Shown piece after piece: positions 17,285 through 24,489 of a DNA stretch of 64,000 nt. Numbering within the stretch: position 1 is the stretch's first letter; the number at the start of each line of letters is the position of its first letter. A model generated the notes under the pieces. It was given only the letters and a program-made list of their open reading frames with translations, had not been told where the DNA came from and did no database searches. This stretch comes from Spirochaeta cellobiosiphila DSM 17781. GTDB lineage: Bacteria; Spirochaetota; Spirochaetia; DSM-17781. Both the position numbers and the translations under genes were made by a program. The stretch covers positions 636,714 to 700,713 of the forward strand of contig NZ_KE384554.1 in assembly GCF_000426705.1 (NCBI RefSeq), read 5' to 3'.

Positions 17285-18046
17285 ATGAGAATAACAGGAA
17301 TTTCAATCTTAATCAGTTTACTTATTACAAGCTTCAACCTCTACGGTCAGAACTTAACAGCAGAGGAAGAAGAGACCTACGCAAAGGAAAACAAAGTCAT
17401 TGCCTTTGCCTCAAGCCTAGACAACCTTCGCTTGCAGCCTTCAAGTCAGAAAGCCATCACTTTTCCCTCTGATTTTGACCCCAGCCTCACAATTGAAGGA
17501 CTCTATCGTTTAGACAAACCAACAGGCCTAACAGACAAAGAAGTATTGTTGAAGATATATAATGTCTTAAACAAGGTAAGCACACTCAAAGGAATCGAAT
17601 ATTATTCTGCATCCCGAGGACATATGCGAACCCTTTTCGTAGAATCCGCCCGTATTGAAAATCTCAATGCAAAAGAGACCTTAAAGGATTTACAATTTGA
17701 TACCCTCCCTGACCATCAAAGCTTATATGTAGCTCAGGAAGATAAAACGTTTGGAAAGCATAGATCTCAGATAATTTATACTGTAGAAAACAATTCCATT
17801 ATTATGGAAATCAAGAATAAAACCCCTATGAAAGTGGCCTTTATCACCTTATTAAAGCCCGATAATTTTATTATCCGTCTACAAGTATCAGTGGAAGAAG
17901 ATCATGTGCTCCTTTATGGAGTCATGTCCGCAGATACTGTTAAATTATTCGGATTAGCCAAAAGCAAGGAAGATTCCTTTTACTATCGTCTAATAGCCAT
18001 TAACGATTGGTTTGAAAGAGAATATATGAACACAATCCTTAAATAG
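17285..18046 (+). CDS. Secreted or periplasmic protein of unknown function (possibly DUF6675)
   Basis: 253 residues from the first ATG. It begins with a signal peptide (MRITGISILISLLITSFNLYGQ). The mature part is hydrophilic and mixed alpha/beta, with stretches such as GLTDKEVLLKIYNVLNKVSTLKGIEYYSASRGHMRTLFVESARI that recall a spirochaetal uncharacterised family (I think DUF6675, not certain). The frame is open further upstream to a TTG at 17252 and a GTG at 17255; the ATG gives a cleaner signal peptide. It is divergent from murG and followed by the PHO box of phoU, so it is not part of the pho unit. Confidence 0.7.
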   Translation: MRITGISILISLLITSFNLYGQNLTAEEEETYAKENKVIAFASSLDNLRLQPSSQKAITFPSDFDPSLTIEGLYRLDKPTGLTDKEVLLKIYNVLNKVSTLKGIEYYSASRGHMRTLFVESARIENLNAKETLKDLQFDTLPDHQSLYVAQEDKTFGKHRSQIIYTVENNSIIMEIKNKTPMKVAFITLLKPDNFIIRLQVSVEEDHVLLYGVMSADTVKLFGLAKSKEDSFYYRLIAINDWFEREYMNTILK

Positions 18047-18094
18047 CTAACCAAATTCTAACAACTTTCTAACAACAGACTCACCCCCTATGAA
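18047..18094 (+). promoter_or_regulatory. PHO box and PhoB-type promoter of phoU-phoB-phoR
   Basis: Three head-to-tail 11-bp units: CTAACCAAATT (18047-18057), CTAACAACTTT (18058-18068), CTAACAACAGA (18069-18079). They are followed after about 9 bp by a -10 element TATGAA (18089-18094), with no -35. This is the layout of PhoB-activated promoters, where 11-bp direct repeats replace the -35. The start point would be near 18101, upstream of the phoU ribosome site. Confidence 0.75.
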
Positions 18095-18128
18095 GATTAT
18101 GTATTGTCTACAACGGGGGGAAGTTTTT

Positions 18129-18755
18129 TTGCGACAACAATTAAAACATCAAATAGATAGCATTAATCAGAACATATTACGTCTGGGAACCATGATAGAA
18201 GAGAGCCTTTGGACGGCCACCCAGGCTCTAATCGATTCGGACATGAGAAAAGCCCAATCTGTTCTGGATAATAAAGAAGAGATGGCAAGCTTCAAGAGTG
18301 ACCTAATCACAAAAGTTCTAACATCCATTGCCACAGAACATCCCATAGCAACAGACTTACAAAATCTCATGTCAGGGATACGGGTTATCTTTGAACTGGA
18401 GAGAATGGCCGATTATTGCGGCCACATGGCCACAGCTGTTATAGAGCTCGGAACAGAACAAAGACGCTATCCTTCCGGTTCTGTCAGGAAGATCTCCGAA
18501 TCCTGTATTCTCCTGTTAAGACAAGTCTTAAGTGATTTTTTACATAAAACAGATAGAAATCAACAAGAGGCCCTAAGGGAATCACAAAAAATAAAAGACC
18601 TAATTGGGGCATTACGGTATAAATTAAAACAAAAGATGAAAGAGGATCCCCAGTATGTGGATCAATGTCTGACAGTATATTCCATGATTTCTAGTTTAGA
18701 AGGTTTTGGAAATAGAACCGTGAATATCGCCTCAGAAATTCATATAATGAGATAA
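18129..18755 (+). CDS. phoU: Phosphate-signalling protein PhoU
   Basis: 208 residues from the TTG chosen here. PhoU links the phosphate transporter to PhoR and represses the regulon when phosphate is plentiful. It is all-helical, with two PhoU repeats; FELERMADYCGHMATAV and SSLEGFGNRTVNIASEI are the metal-binding E-x-x-R/G-D-like helices of each repeat. An ATG at 18090 would start translation inside the -10 element of the PHO promoter. TTG at 18129 instead follows a GGGGGAAG ribosome site (18115-18123) and begins RQQLKHQIDSINQNILRLGTMIEES as PhoU proteins do. First gene of phoU-phoB-phoR; no pst genes are adjacent. Confidence 0.85.
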   Translation: MRQQLKHQIDSINQNILRLGTMIEESLWTATQALIDSDMRKAQSVLDNKEEMASFKSDLITKVLTSIATEHPIATDLQNLMSGIRVIFELERMADYCGHMATAVIELGTEQRRYPSGSVRKISESCILLLRQVLSDFLHKTDRNQQEALRESQKIKDLIGALRYKLKQKMKEDPQYVDQCLTVYSMISSLEGFGNRTVNIASEIHIMR

Positions 18756-18774
18756 TCAACGAGGGAGGACAGAA

Positions 18775-19464
18775 ATGGCTCACGAGACAATATTGATTGT
18801 TGAAGATGACGCAGATATTTTAGAACTAATTGCTTACAACCTGGAAGCTCAAGGATATAAGGTTCTTCGGGCAGGTAATGGGGAAAATGGACTAAGGCAG
18901 GCCAAGGAAAAAGAACCGGATCTAGTCATATTGGATATCATGTTACCCGGTATTGATGGACTGGATGTGTGTAGAACAATTAAATCGACCCCTGAGACAG
19001 GGAACATACCTATCATAATGTTAACAGCCAAAAGCGAGGATTCTGATATCATCACCGGCCTGGAATTAGGAGCCGATGACTATATTGCCAAACCTTTTAG
19101 CCCTAATATTCTCATAGCCAGGATCAGAGCCGTATTAAGAAGAAAAACAGAAAAGAACACAAAAGAAACCGTAATTCGAGTACAAAGCATAAAAATAGAT
19201 GTGTCCCGACACGAAGTCTTTATCGATGACGAACCTATTAATTTGTCTGCTACCGAATTCGCTATACTTAAGTTTTTAGCAGAAAATCCCGGTTGGGTAT
19301 TCTCACGCAATCAAATCATAGATGCAGTCAGAGGTGGGAACTATCCTGTAACCGAACGTTCTGTAGACGTGCAGATCCTGGGACTTCGAAAGAAATTAGG
19401 AACACAAGGTTCTTGTATTGAAACGGTCAGAGGTATAGGTTACAGGTTGCAAGGAGCTCGTTAG
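18775..19464 (+). CDS. phoB: PhoB-like OmpR-family response regulator
   Basis: 229 residues. Receiver with D-D at residues 10-12 region (VEDDAD), phosphoacceptor Asp in LVILDIMLPGIDG, and Lys in IAKPF. The C-terminal winged helix (TEFAILKFLAENPGWVFSRNQIIDAV, then TERSVDVQILGLRKKLG) is of PhoB type. It should bind the 11-bp direct repeats upstream of phoU and so autoregulate. The ribosome site GAGGGAGGAC precedes the ATG, and the stop shares one base with the PhoR GTG start. Confidence 0.9.
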   Translation: MAHETILIVEDDADILELIAYNLEAQGYKVLRAGNGENGLRQAKEKEPDLVILDIMLPGIDGLDVCRTIKSTPETGNIPIIMLTAKSEDSDIITGLELGADDYIAKPFSPNILIARIRAVLRRKTEKNTKETVIRVQSIKIDVSRHEVFIDDEPINLSATEFAILKFLAENPGWVFSRNQIIDAVRGGNYPVTERSVDVQILGLRKKLGTQGSCIETVRGIGYRLQGAR

Positions 19465-21230
19465 TGCGGCCTAAAACCTTATTAGCCCAACTTTACTCAG
19501 TATATATTTTAACCATATTCATCTCTTTTCTGATACTAACCATTATCAGCATCACCTCCATACGCTCACAATCAATTCAAAACATAACCAGTGAATTGAC
19601 AGATCAAGCCGTTATATGGAGGAGCATATCTTCCAATTCTGCTTTAGCCAGTTCCTTAACAGCGTTAGATAAAAACCTGAAAGAGATCACTAGCAGTTCT
19701 AAAACCAGAGTTACAGTAGTGAATAAACAAGGAAACGTTGTAGCAGACTCGGATTATGATGTCACTATCATGGAGAACCATAACAAACGTCCCGAAGTTC
19801 AAGAGGCTATGTTGGGAAAAATTGGTGTGGCCACCCGCTACTCCCGGACACTCAATCAGGATATGCTATACGTAGCTATCCCCTATTATAATGATGGCGG
19901 GGATATCATAGGAGTGGTACGAACCGCCAAAGCGATTACCTCCATTAAGGAGGAAATGGGGAACACCTTAGAAAGGGTGGGCCTCTTCAGTATCTTCATC
20001 CTGATCATAACAGCCATCATCACCTGGTTTACAGCCAACAGGATAACCAAACAATTATCCCTCTTAACAAAAGCAGCAGAGGCTTTCTCAAAAAGGGACT
20101 TTACCCATCCCCTACCGGATAAAAAGACCACAGAAATAGCCCAGTTAAGTAATACCATCGTAAAAATGGCTACCGACCTTAACGAAGGCATCATCACCAC
20201 AGAAAGACAAAAGAAAGAATTAGAAGCCATGCTCTCCAGCATGGTAGAAGCGGTTATCGTCATTGATAATCAATTGAGAATCAAATCAGTCAATCCCGCG
20301 GCGTCACAGATCTTTAGAATAGAGGAGACCAAAGTAAAGGGGTTAAGCCTTTTAGAAGTATTCCATTCTACAGAACTCCATAAATTAGCCATGACCACTG
20401 ACCACACAAGCTTTCAGGAAAAGGATATAACCCTAACAGGACCTCCGGAGCAGTATTTTAGAGTTCACTCTACCTTGCTCACAGGGGAGAATAATCAAAA
20501 AGTAGGCATTCTCATGGTGATGAACAACATTACCAGAATGAAACGACTGGAAAGGATGCGCCAGGATTTCGTAGCTAATGTTAGCCATGAGTTGCGTACT
20601 CCTATCACAAGCATAATGGGTTTTGTAGAGACACTCCGTAACGGGGCCCTCTCCCAACCTCAACACGCAGAACACTTCCTTAGTATTATAGACAAACAAA
20701 GTCATCGTCTAGCCTCCATCATTGATGATCTTCTTAGCCTAAGTGGGATCGAACAAGTAGAGGGAGGAGAAATTGAAAGACACAATTTTAATCTAACCAC
20801 AACACTCCAGTCTTGCGTTCAGACACAACAACAGATCTGTGAGAAGAAAAATATTGGAATAAAGATTGATTGTTCTGATCGCCTCATTATCAATGCCAAT
20901 AGTCTACTCATTGAACAGGCTATTCAGAACCTGGTATCTAATGCAGTAAAGTACAGTCCAGAAAAAAGCCTCATCCAGATACAGGCAGAACAGAATAAGA
21001 CATCAACCATCATCAGGGTCATTGATAATGGTCCTGGCATACCAGAACAATATCTGGAAAGAATTTTTGAACGCTTCTTTAGGGTAGATAAAGCCCGTAG
21101 TCGCGAAGTGGGAGGAACCGGTCTCGGCCTTGCCATCGTCAAACATATTGCCATGGTACACGGGGGCACTGTAGAAGTGGAGAGTGATGAAGGTTCTGGA
21201 AGTACTTTTACCCTCACCATTCCCCGTTAA
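19464..21230 (+). CDS. phoR: PhoR-like membrane sensor histidine kinase
   Basis: 588 residues, GTG start overlapping the phoB stop. Membrane helix 1 (about 12-33), an extracytoplasmic domain of about 130 residues (PhoR of Bacillus type; contains VVNKQGNVVADSDYDV), helix 2 (about 170-190), HAMP, a PAS domain (LSSMVEAVIVIDNQLRIKSVNPAAS), HisKA with VANVSHELRTPITSI, and HATPase_c with NLVSNAVKYSP, DNGPGIP and GTGLGLAIVKHI. It phosphorylates PhoB at low phosphate. The size and double-membrane layout match the long, Gram-positive-like PhoR and not E. coli PhoR. Confidence 0.9.
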   Translation: MRPKTLLAQLYSVYILTIFISFLILTIISITSIRSQSIQNITSELTDQAVIWRSISSNSALASSLTALDKNLKEITSSSKTRVTVVNKQGNVVADSDYDVTIMENHNKRPEVQEAMLGKIGVATRYSRTLNQDMLYVAIPYYNDGGDIIGVVRTAKAITSIKEEMGNTLERVGLFSIFILIITAIITWFTANRITKQLSLLTKAAEAFSKRDFTHPLPDKKTTEIAQLSNTIVKMATDLNEGIITTERQKKELEAMLSSMVEAVIVIDNQLRIKSVNPAASQIFRIEETKVKGLSLLEVFHSTELHKLAMTTDHTSFQEKDITLTGPPEQYFRVHSTLLTGENNQKVGILMVMNNITRMKRLERMRQDFVANVSHELRTPITSIMGFVETLRNGALSQPQHAEHFLSIIDKQSHRLASIIDDLLSLSGIEQVEGGEIERHNFNLTTTLQSCVQTQQQICEKKNIGIKIDCSDRLIINANSLLIEQAIQNLVSNAVKYSPEKSLIQIQAEQNKTSTIIRVIDNGPGIPEQYLERIFERFFRVDKARSREVGGTGLGLAIVKHIAMVHGGTVEVESDEGSGSTFTLTIPR

Positions 21231-21457
21231 TTTACTTTTACGTCTCTCAATATCTACAATAAGCTTGAGGACTAAGAGAGGAACTTCGTCTAAGAGCCTC
21301 TCAGAAGTGATGATGTTGAATGTATCTTTTAACAATCCTAAGGCAATACGATCCAATTTGAGTACAAGTGTATGTAGAACGGTCAAGAAGTCTTCTGATT
21401 CTATGAAGCCTCCATGTTTAACATTTAAACACCACTTGTCAAAGATTATTCCTGCGC

Positions 21458-22174
21458 CTAGTCGCCAATCTGAACTTTGAGGTTACCGTAGTCTCTAATA
21501 ATCTGACCATACTCGACCTGATAGGACAAAGTATACAAGCCTTCAGGAAGGTCTCTGGCAAGGGAGGATGTTAACTTTGAAGGGGTAATATTGGCCGGCT
21601 TTAGATCATAAATCTTTCCAGAAGAGTCCTTTAAGTTGAGTTTGTAACGCCCCTCATAATGATAAATCTTCAAGTTACTGCCTGTGAGAGCAAAAGCATT
21701 TCCTCTAGTGATTTTGTAGTACCCCTCTTCATTAGGGATATTCGAATCACTAGCAAAATCATGGATTCCCTTCAAATACTGTTTTGTTATTCCCTCTTGT
21801 CTTTTATGAAAGCTGATATGGGAACTGATCTTGTCATTAAGACCGATAGCAGGACGAAAGACGACATGAGTAGTATGTTTATCCTTATCAAAGAGATCAC
21901 CTTCCTTTTGAAAGCGGCCTTTCATAAATAAGCGAGCCTGAAACAAGCCTGTAGCGAGGGAATATCCTTTTTGTAAATGCTCAATAATGACCTCTTCATA
22001 GAGGCTAATAACGGCCAGGGCGTCCTGTCTGGTGATGGTCGTGTTCTTGGCCACCATACTATCAATAATATCGTTAGGATCTAGATGATCTATATATTGG
22101 ATCTTTCCATGGTAGCCAGCCTCTTCATTTACATGATTTTTCTGTGTTTCATAATAGATAATTTGTTCATTCAT
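21458..22174 (-). CDS. HU/IHF-like DNA-binding protein with a C-terminal Ig-like domain
   Basis: 238 residues. Residues about 20-125 resemble the HU-like DNA-binding domain of the Bacteroidetes type (DIIDSMVAKNTTITRQDALAVISLYEEVIIEHLQKG, then KGRFQKEGDLFDKDKHTTHVVFRPA). The last 100 residues (NIPNEEGYYKITRGNAFALTGSNLKIY...) look like the DUF4469-type beta-sandwich found with it. Function unproven; a nucleoid-associated role is inferred. GAGGAT precedes the ATG. A strong palindrome lies upstream. Codon use looks like that of its neighbours. Confidence 0.75.
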   Translation of the reverse strand: MNEQIIYYETQKNHVNEEAGYHGKIQYIDHLDPNDIIDSMVAKNTTITRQDALAVISLYEEVIIEHLQKGYSLATGLFQARLFMKGRFQKEGDLFDKDKHTTHVVFRPAIGLNDKISSHISFHKRQEGITKQYLKGIHDFASDSNIPNEEGYYKITRGNAFALTGSNLKIYHYEGRYKLNLKDSSGKIYDLKPANITPSKLTSSLARDLPEGLYTLSYQVEYGQIIRDYGNLKVQIGD

Positions 22175-22251
22175 TTTGGGATCCTCACTTTTTACTTACT
22201 AATATAACATCTCGAAAGGGCTTTTCAAAACTTTTTACTGGGCCTTTAAAA

Positions 22252-22276
22252 AATCTCGAAAGGGCCTTTCGAGATT
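22252..22276. promoter_or_regulatory. Perfect 12-bp-arm palindrome upstream of the HU-like gene
   Basis: Arms AATCTCGAAAGG and CCTTTCGAGATT flank one central G. A degenerate copy (CTCGAAAGGGCTTTTCA) lies at 22211-22227, and a half element GGGCCTTT lies between. The pair sits 37-102 bp upstream of the HU-like start. It could be an operator or an RNA hairpin; no T run follows on either strand, so a terminator is unlikely. Confidence 0.6.
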
Positions 22277-22373
22277 GTAGTGGGTACTGAAAAGAAAAGG
22301 ATAGCCTATTAAGGAGAGTTGAGAGATCAAGCTTTTTTTAATCACCTTAGTTATCCTTTAGTGTTTAGGGCAT

Positions 22374-22400
22374 AAAAAAAGCCTTCACAAAGAAGGCTTT
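22374..22400 (-). terminator. Terminator of the SPFH lipoprotein operon
   Basis: Stem AAAGCCTTC / GAAGGCTTT with a 5-nt loop. Read on the minus strand it is followed by seven T. It lies about 60 bp after the stop of the SPFH gene. Confidence 0.9.
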
Positions 22401-22459
22401 ACTGTATAGGAATCTACACTATGTAAAATAGAACAGTCACACAATCACACTTACTATTG

Positions 22460-23305
22460 TTATTGAAAACTAAACATGACACTACCGTCACTGCCAGCTT
22501 GATACGTGGGTAGTTTGCCATCCCATTTATCAATCCACATGGCTTTTAGGATCGCATCATTATAAGATGTTTGTTTAAGTCTATTAGCTTCAGCTTCGGC
22601 TCTCGCTTCTATTAATTTAGCATCAGCTACACCTTGGGCTTTAGCGATGGCTTTTTTTGCTTCTGCTTCTGACTCTCTTAATTCATTTTCTCTTTGTATT
22701 GCTTGTAAATTGGCATTTATTTTATTTTTAATGGCTTGGACAATATCAGAGGGATAGCGAGGAGCACCAACAATATAAACCTTAGAAACATCTATTCCTT
22801 TTGGTTTAAAATATTCCATTGTATCCTTTTCCACATCTTCGATAAGATCAACAGCTCCATTCGTTGATACAAAGTTTTCTGCATTTGTATATTTTTTAGC
22901 GTTTCTTAACACAGCATCTCTTATATAGTTTCTCATGGGGCCAGAAGTGATACCTGCTAAATCTTTTCGGTATTCGCTAAAAATAGTCTCCACCTTTTCA
23001 GGATTTACAGCAAACTCAACGCCAATATCAACACCAACATTAAGACCTTCGACAGGGAAAGTGAAGGATTCATCATTTTTTGATCCTTCCGTTCTACTAG
23101 CTGTCCATACATAATTTTGTTTAAAAGTTGGGAAAATAAAGTCATCTGCACTCAATTTTATTCCATACCTACCGGTCGTTAAAACTTCGATTTCACCAGC
23201 ACGACTACCTCTTTTGTGGACTCTTACATCTACATAGCCAGGGTTAACATCTGTACAGCTAGCGAATAAAATGGCAATAAGTAAAAATAAAATAGTTTTT
23301 CTCAT
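22460..23305 (-). CDS. SPFH/band-7 (prohibitin-like) lipoprotein
   Basis: 281 residues. A lipoprotein signal ends in LFASC (Cys16), so the protein is lipid-anchored outside the cytoplasmic membrane. An SPFH domain follows (VRVHKRGSRAGEIEVLTTGRYGIKL ... VEGLNVGVDIGVEFAV), then the Ala/Glu-rich coiled coil typical of the family (RENELRESEAEAKKAIAKAQGVADAKLIEARAEAEANRLKQ). Most SPFH proteins have a transmembrane anchor; a lipid anchor is unusual. It overlaps the small membrane protein gene by one base, so the two form an operon ending at the terminator 22374-22400. Role in membrane organisation is inferred. Confidence 0.85.
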   Translation of the reverse strand: MRKTILFLLIAILFASCTDVNPGYVDVRVHKRGSRAGEIEVLTTGRYGIKLSADDFIFPTFKQNYVWTASRTEGSKNDESFTFPVEGLNVGVDIGVEFAVNPEKVETIFSEYRKDLAGITSGPMRNYIRDAVLRNAKKYTNAENFVSTNGAVDLIEDVEKDTMEYFKPKGIDVSKVYIVGAPRYPSDIVQAIKNKINANLQAIQRENELRESEAEAKKAIAKAQGVADAKLIEARAEAEANRLKQTSYNDAILKAMWIDKWDGKLPTYQAGSDGSVMFSFQ

Positions 23306-23493
23306 TAGTTCTCCAATTTTTGTTTTATAGATTTGATTAATATCGCTATAGGAATAATTAATAATAGATCAAAGAAAATACCAACAATATACAATATATC
23401 GTTTCCAGAATCTAACAGCCAACCACCAATAATAATTACACCTAGAATAATTATTGCTACTATTTTTATAAGATCTATAATAATAGAGATCAT
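23305..23493 (-). CDS. Small two-helix membrane protein
   Basis: 62 residues with two hydrophobic segments (about 2-27 and 31-54) and a basic tail. AAGGAG lies 8 nt upstream of the ATG, and the stop shares a base with the SPFH lipoprotein ATG (TAATG). Both support a real gene although no family is recognised. A partner or anchor for the SPFH protein is a guess from the operon alone. Confidence 0.65.
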   Translation of the reverse strand: MISIIIDLIKIVAIIILGVIIIGGWLLDSGNDILYIVGIFFDLLLIIPIAILIKSIKQKLEN

Positions 23494-23763
23494 TTTTTAC
23501 ACTCCTTTTAAACCCAATAAAAGATGTTCAATTTTAATACAAATAAGTTGATATCTTGGTCTATTTTATTATTCCTTAACTATATTCAGAGACCGTGTCT
23601 CACAGGCAAGAGAATAACTTATTTGAAAATTTATGAGAAGACCTTATAAAGGAGAATGAAGACGCTCTTGTTCCCGCGACCAGTATGGCAATGAAAACTT
23701 GTAGATAAGAATCAGACACTATCCAATAAGTGTTAGAACAACCTTCTTTAAGATTTAGGACAT
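23494..23763. other. Non-coding stretch between the SPFH operon and the tRNA-Val pair
   Basis: About 270 bp with no convincing gene. The promoter of the two-gene SPFH operon should lie in the left part. The right part ends at the tRNA terminator. A 12-codon frame with a ribosome site (ATG at 23656) is present but has nothing downstream to regulate. Confidence 0.5.
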
Positions 23764-23791
23764 AAAAAAAGACCGATCTTATCGATCGGTC
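23764..23791 (-). terminator. Terminator of the tRNA-Val pair
   Basis: Stem GACCGATC / GATCGGTC with a 5-nt loop, followed on the minus strand by seven T. It begins 7 nt after the second tRNA. Confidence 0.9.
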
Positions 23792-23797
23792 TCTTAA

Positions 23798-23870
23798 TGG
23801 GCGAAGAGGGACTTGAACCCCCGACATCCTGCTTGTAAGGCAGGCGCTCTCCCAACTGAGCTATTCGCCC
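23798..23870 (-). tRNA. tRNA-Val (UAC)
   Basis: 73 nt, full cloverleaf: acceptor GGGCGAA/TTCGCCC, D arm AGCTCAGTTGGGAGAGC, anticodon stem CCTGC/GCAGG with loop CTTACAA (anticodon UAC), T loop GTTCAAG. Discriminator A. CCA is not encoded. Second of two tandem copies. Confidence 0.96.
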
Positions 23871-23879
23871 TCAAGGTCA

Positions 23880-23952
23880 TGGGCGATGAGGGACTTGAAC
23901 CCCCGACATCCTGCTTGTAAGGCAGGCGCTCTCCCAACTGAGCTAATCGCCC
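23880..23952 (-). tRNA. tRNA-Val (UAC), tandem copy
   Basis: Same as its neighbour except for acceptor pair 7-66, which is T-A here and A-T there, so the stem is preserved. Discriminator A, no encoded CCA. It is the promoter-proximal copy. Confidence 0.96.
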
Positions 23953-23964
23953 TTGATGTCGGCA

Positions 23965-23993
23965 AATATAGCAGAACCCCATAAAAGGGTCAA
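23965..23993 (-). promoter_or_regulatory. Promoter of the tRNA-Val pair
   Basis: On the minus strand: TTGACC (23988-23993), a 17-nt spacer and TATATT (23965-23970). It lies about 12 nt before the first tRNA. Confidence 0.85.
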
Positions 23994-24000
23994 CCCATTT

Positions 24001-24420
24001 TTATGCAAAAAGAATTACCATCACATAGCCCTGTTCGTAAGGGGCTATCCCCCATCCTATTCGTGTCCATTTGGATGTCAAAATAACCTTTCTATGACTG
24101 GCACTTTTCATCCAGCCATGGAGAATCTGATCTACTGTAGGACCGGCACCAAGAATCTCCCCTACGGTCCAGTAATCCCCCCCTTCCTGCTGAACCCGGT
24201 AAGCGGCTCCATGGCCGGAATCATCTCTATGACGGAGGGAACCTTCTGTAACCAAGGTTAAAGCATATTTACGGGCTGTCTGTGTGAGAATAGGATCTTC
24301 CCTTAGTTCTGATAGCTGATTCTCCAGTCGAATATTGATGATCTGATCGATGATAGGGGCATCCTGAGAATCAGCATAACTATTTAAAGCACTAAAAAAT
24401 AACATTACAATAAACCACAT
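24001..24420 (-). CDS. Secreted CAP (SCP/PR-1-like) domain protein
   Basis: 139 residues. A signal peptide ([17 protein letters not shown]) is followed by one CAP domain: [46 protein letters not shown] (His), VGEILGAG (Glu) and a C-terminal [26 protein letters not shown]. The His/Glu pair of the CAP cavity is present. CAP proteins are extracytoplasmic and bind lipids or act in envelope processes; the function here is unknown. GAGGGAA precedes the ATG. It is monocistronic and divergent from fusA. Confidence 0.85.
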   Translation of the reverse strand: MWFIVMLFFSALNSYADSQDAPIIDQIINIRLENQLSELREDPILTQTARKYALTLVTEGSLRHRDDSGHGAAYRVQQEGGDYWTVGEILGAGPTVDQILHGWMKSASHRKVILTSKWTRIGWGIAPYEQGYVMVILFA

Positions 24421-24443
24421 ACATTTCCCTCTTCGGACAGAGC

Positions 24444-24472
24444 TTCACAACCCATTACCATTATGTTAGTAT
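24444..24472 (+). promoter_or_regulatory. Candidate promoter of fusA
   Basis: TTCACA (24444-24449), a 17-nt spacer and TAGTAT (24467-24472), placing the start point about 11 nt before the GGGAGA ribosome site/ATG region. It rules out the in-frame ATG at 24463 as the start. Confidence 0.5.
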
Positions 24473-24489
24473 ACACAGCGGGAGAAAAT

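Noticed and set aside
21240-21457. Open minus-strand frame after phoR that continues for about 70 codons (helix-rich translation)
   Set aside because: No ATG/GTG start with a ribosome site, it runs on antisense through phoR, and the translation matches no family I know. Could be a decayed fragment but cannot be supported.
23656-23694. 12-codon frame with AAGGAG before its ATG, possible leader peptide
   Set aside because: No gene, attenuator hairpin or codon bias follows it on the plus strand; the region reads into a minus-strand tRNA terminator.
24463-24489. Upstream in-frame ATG for fusA
   Set aside because: It overlaps the -10 of the promoter and has no ribosome site; the ATG at 24490 has GGGAGA and gives the normal EF-G N-terminus.
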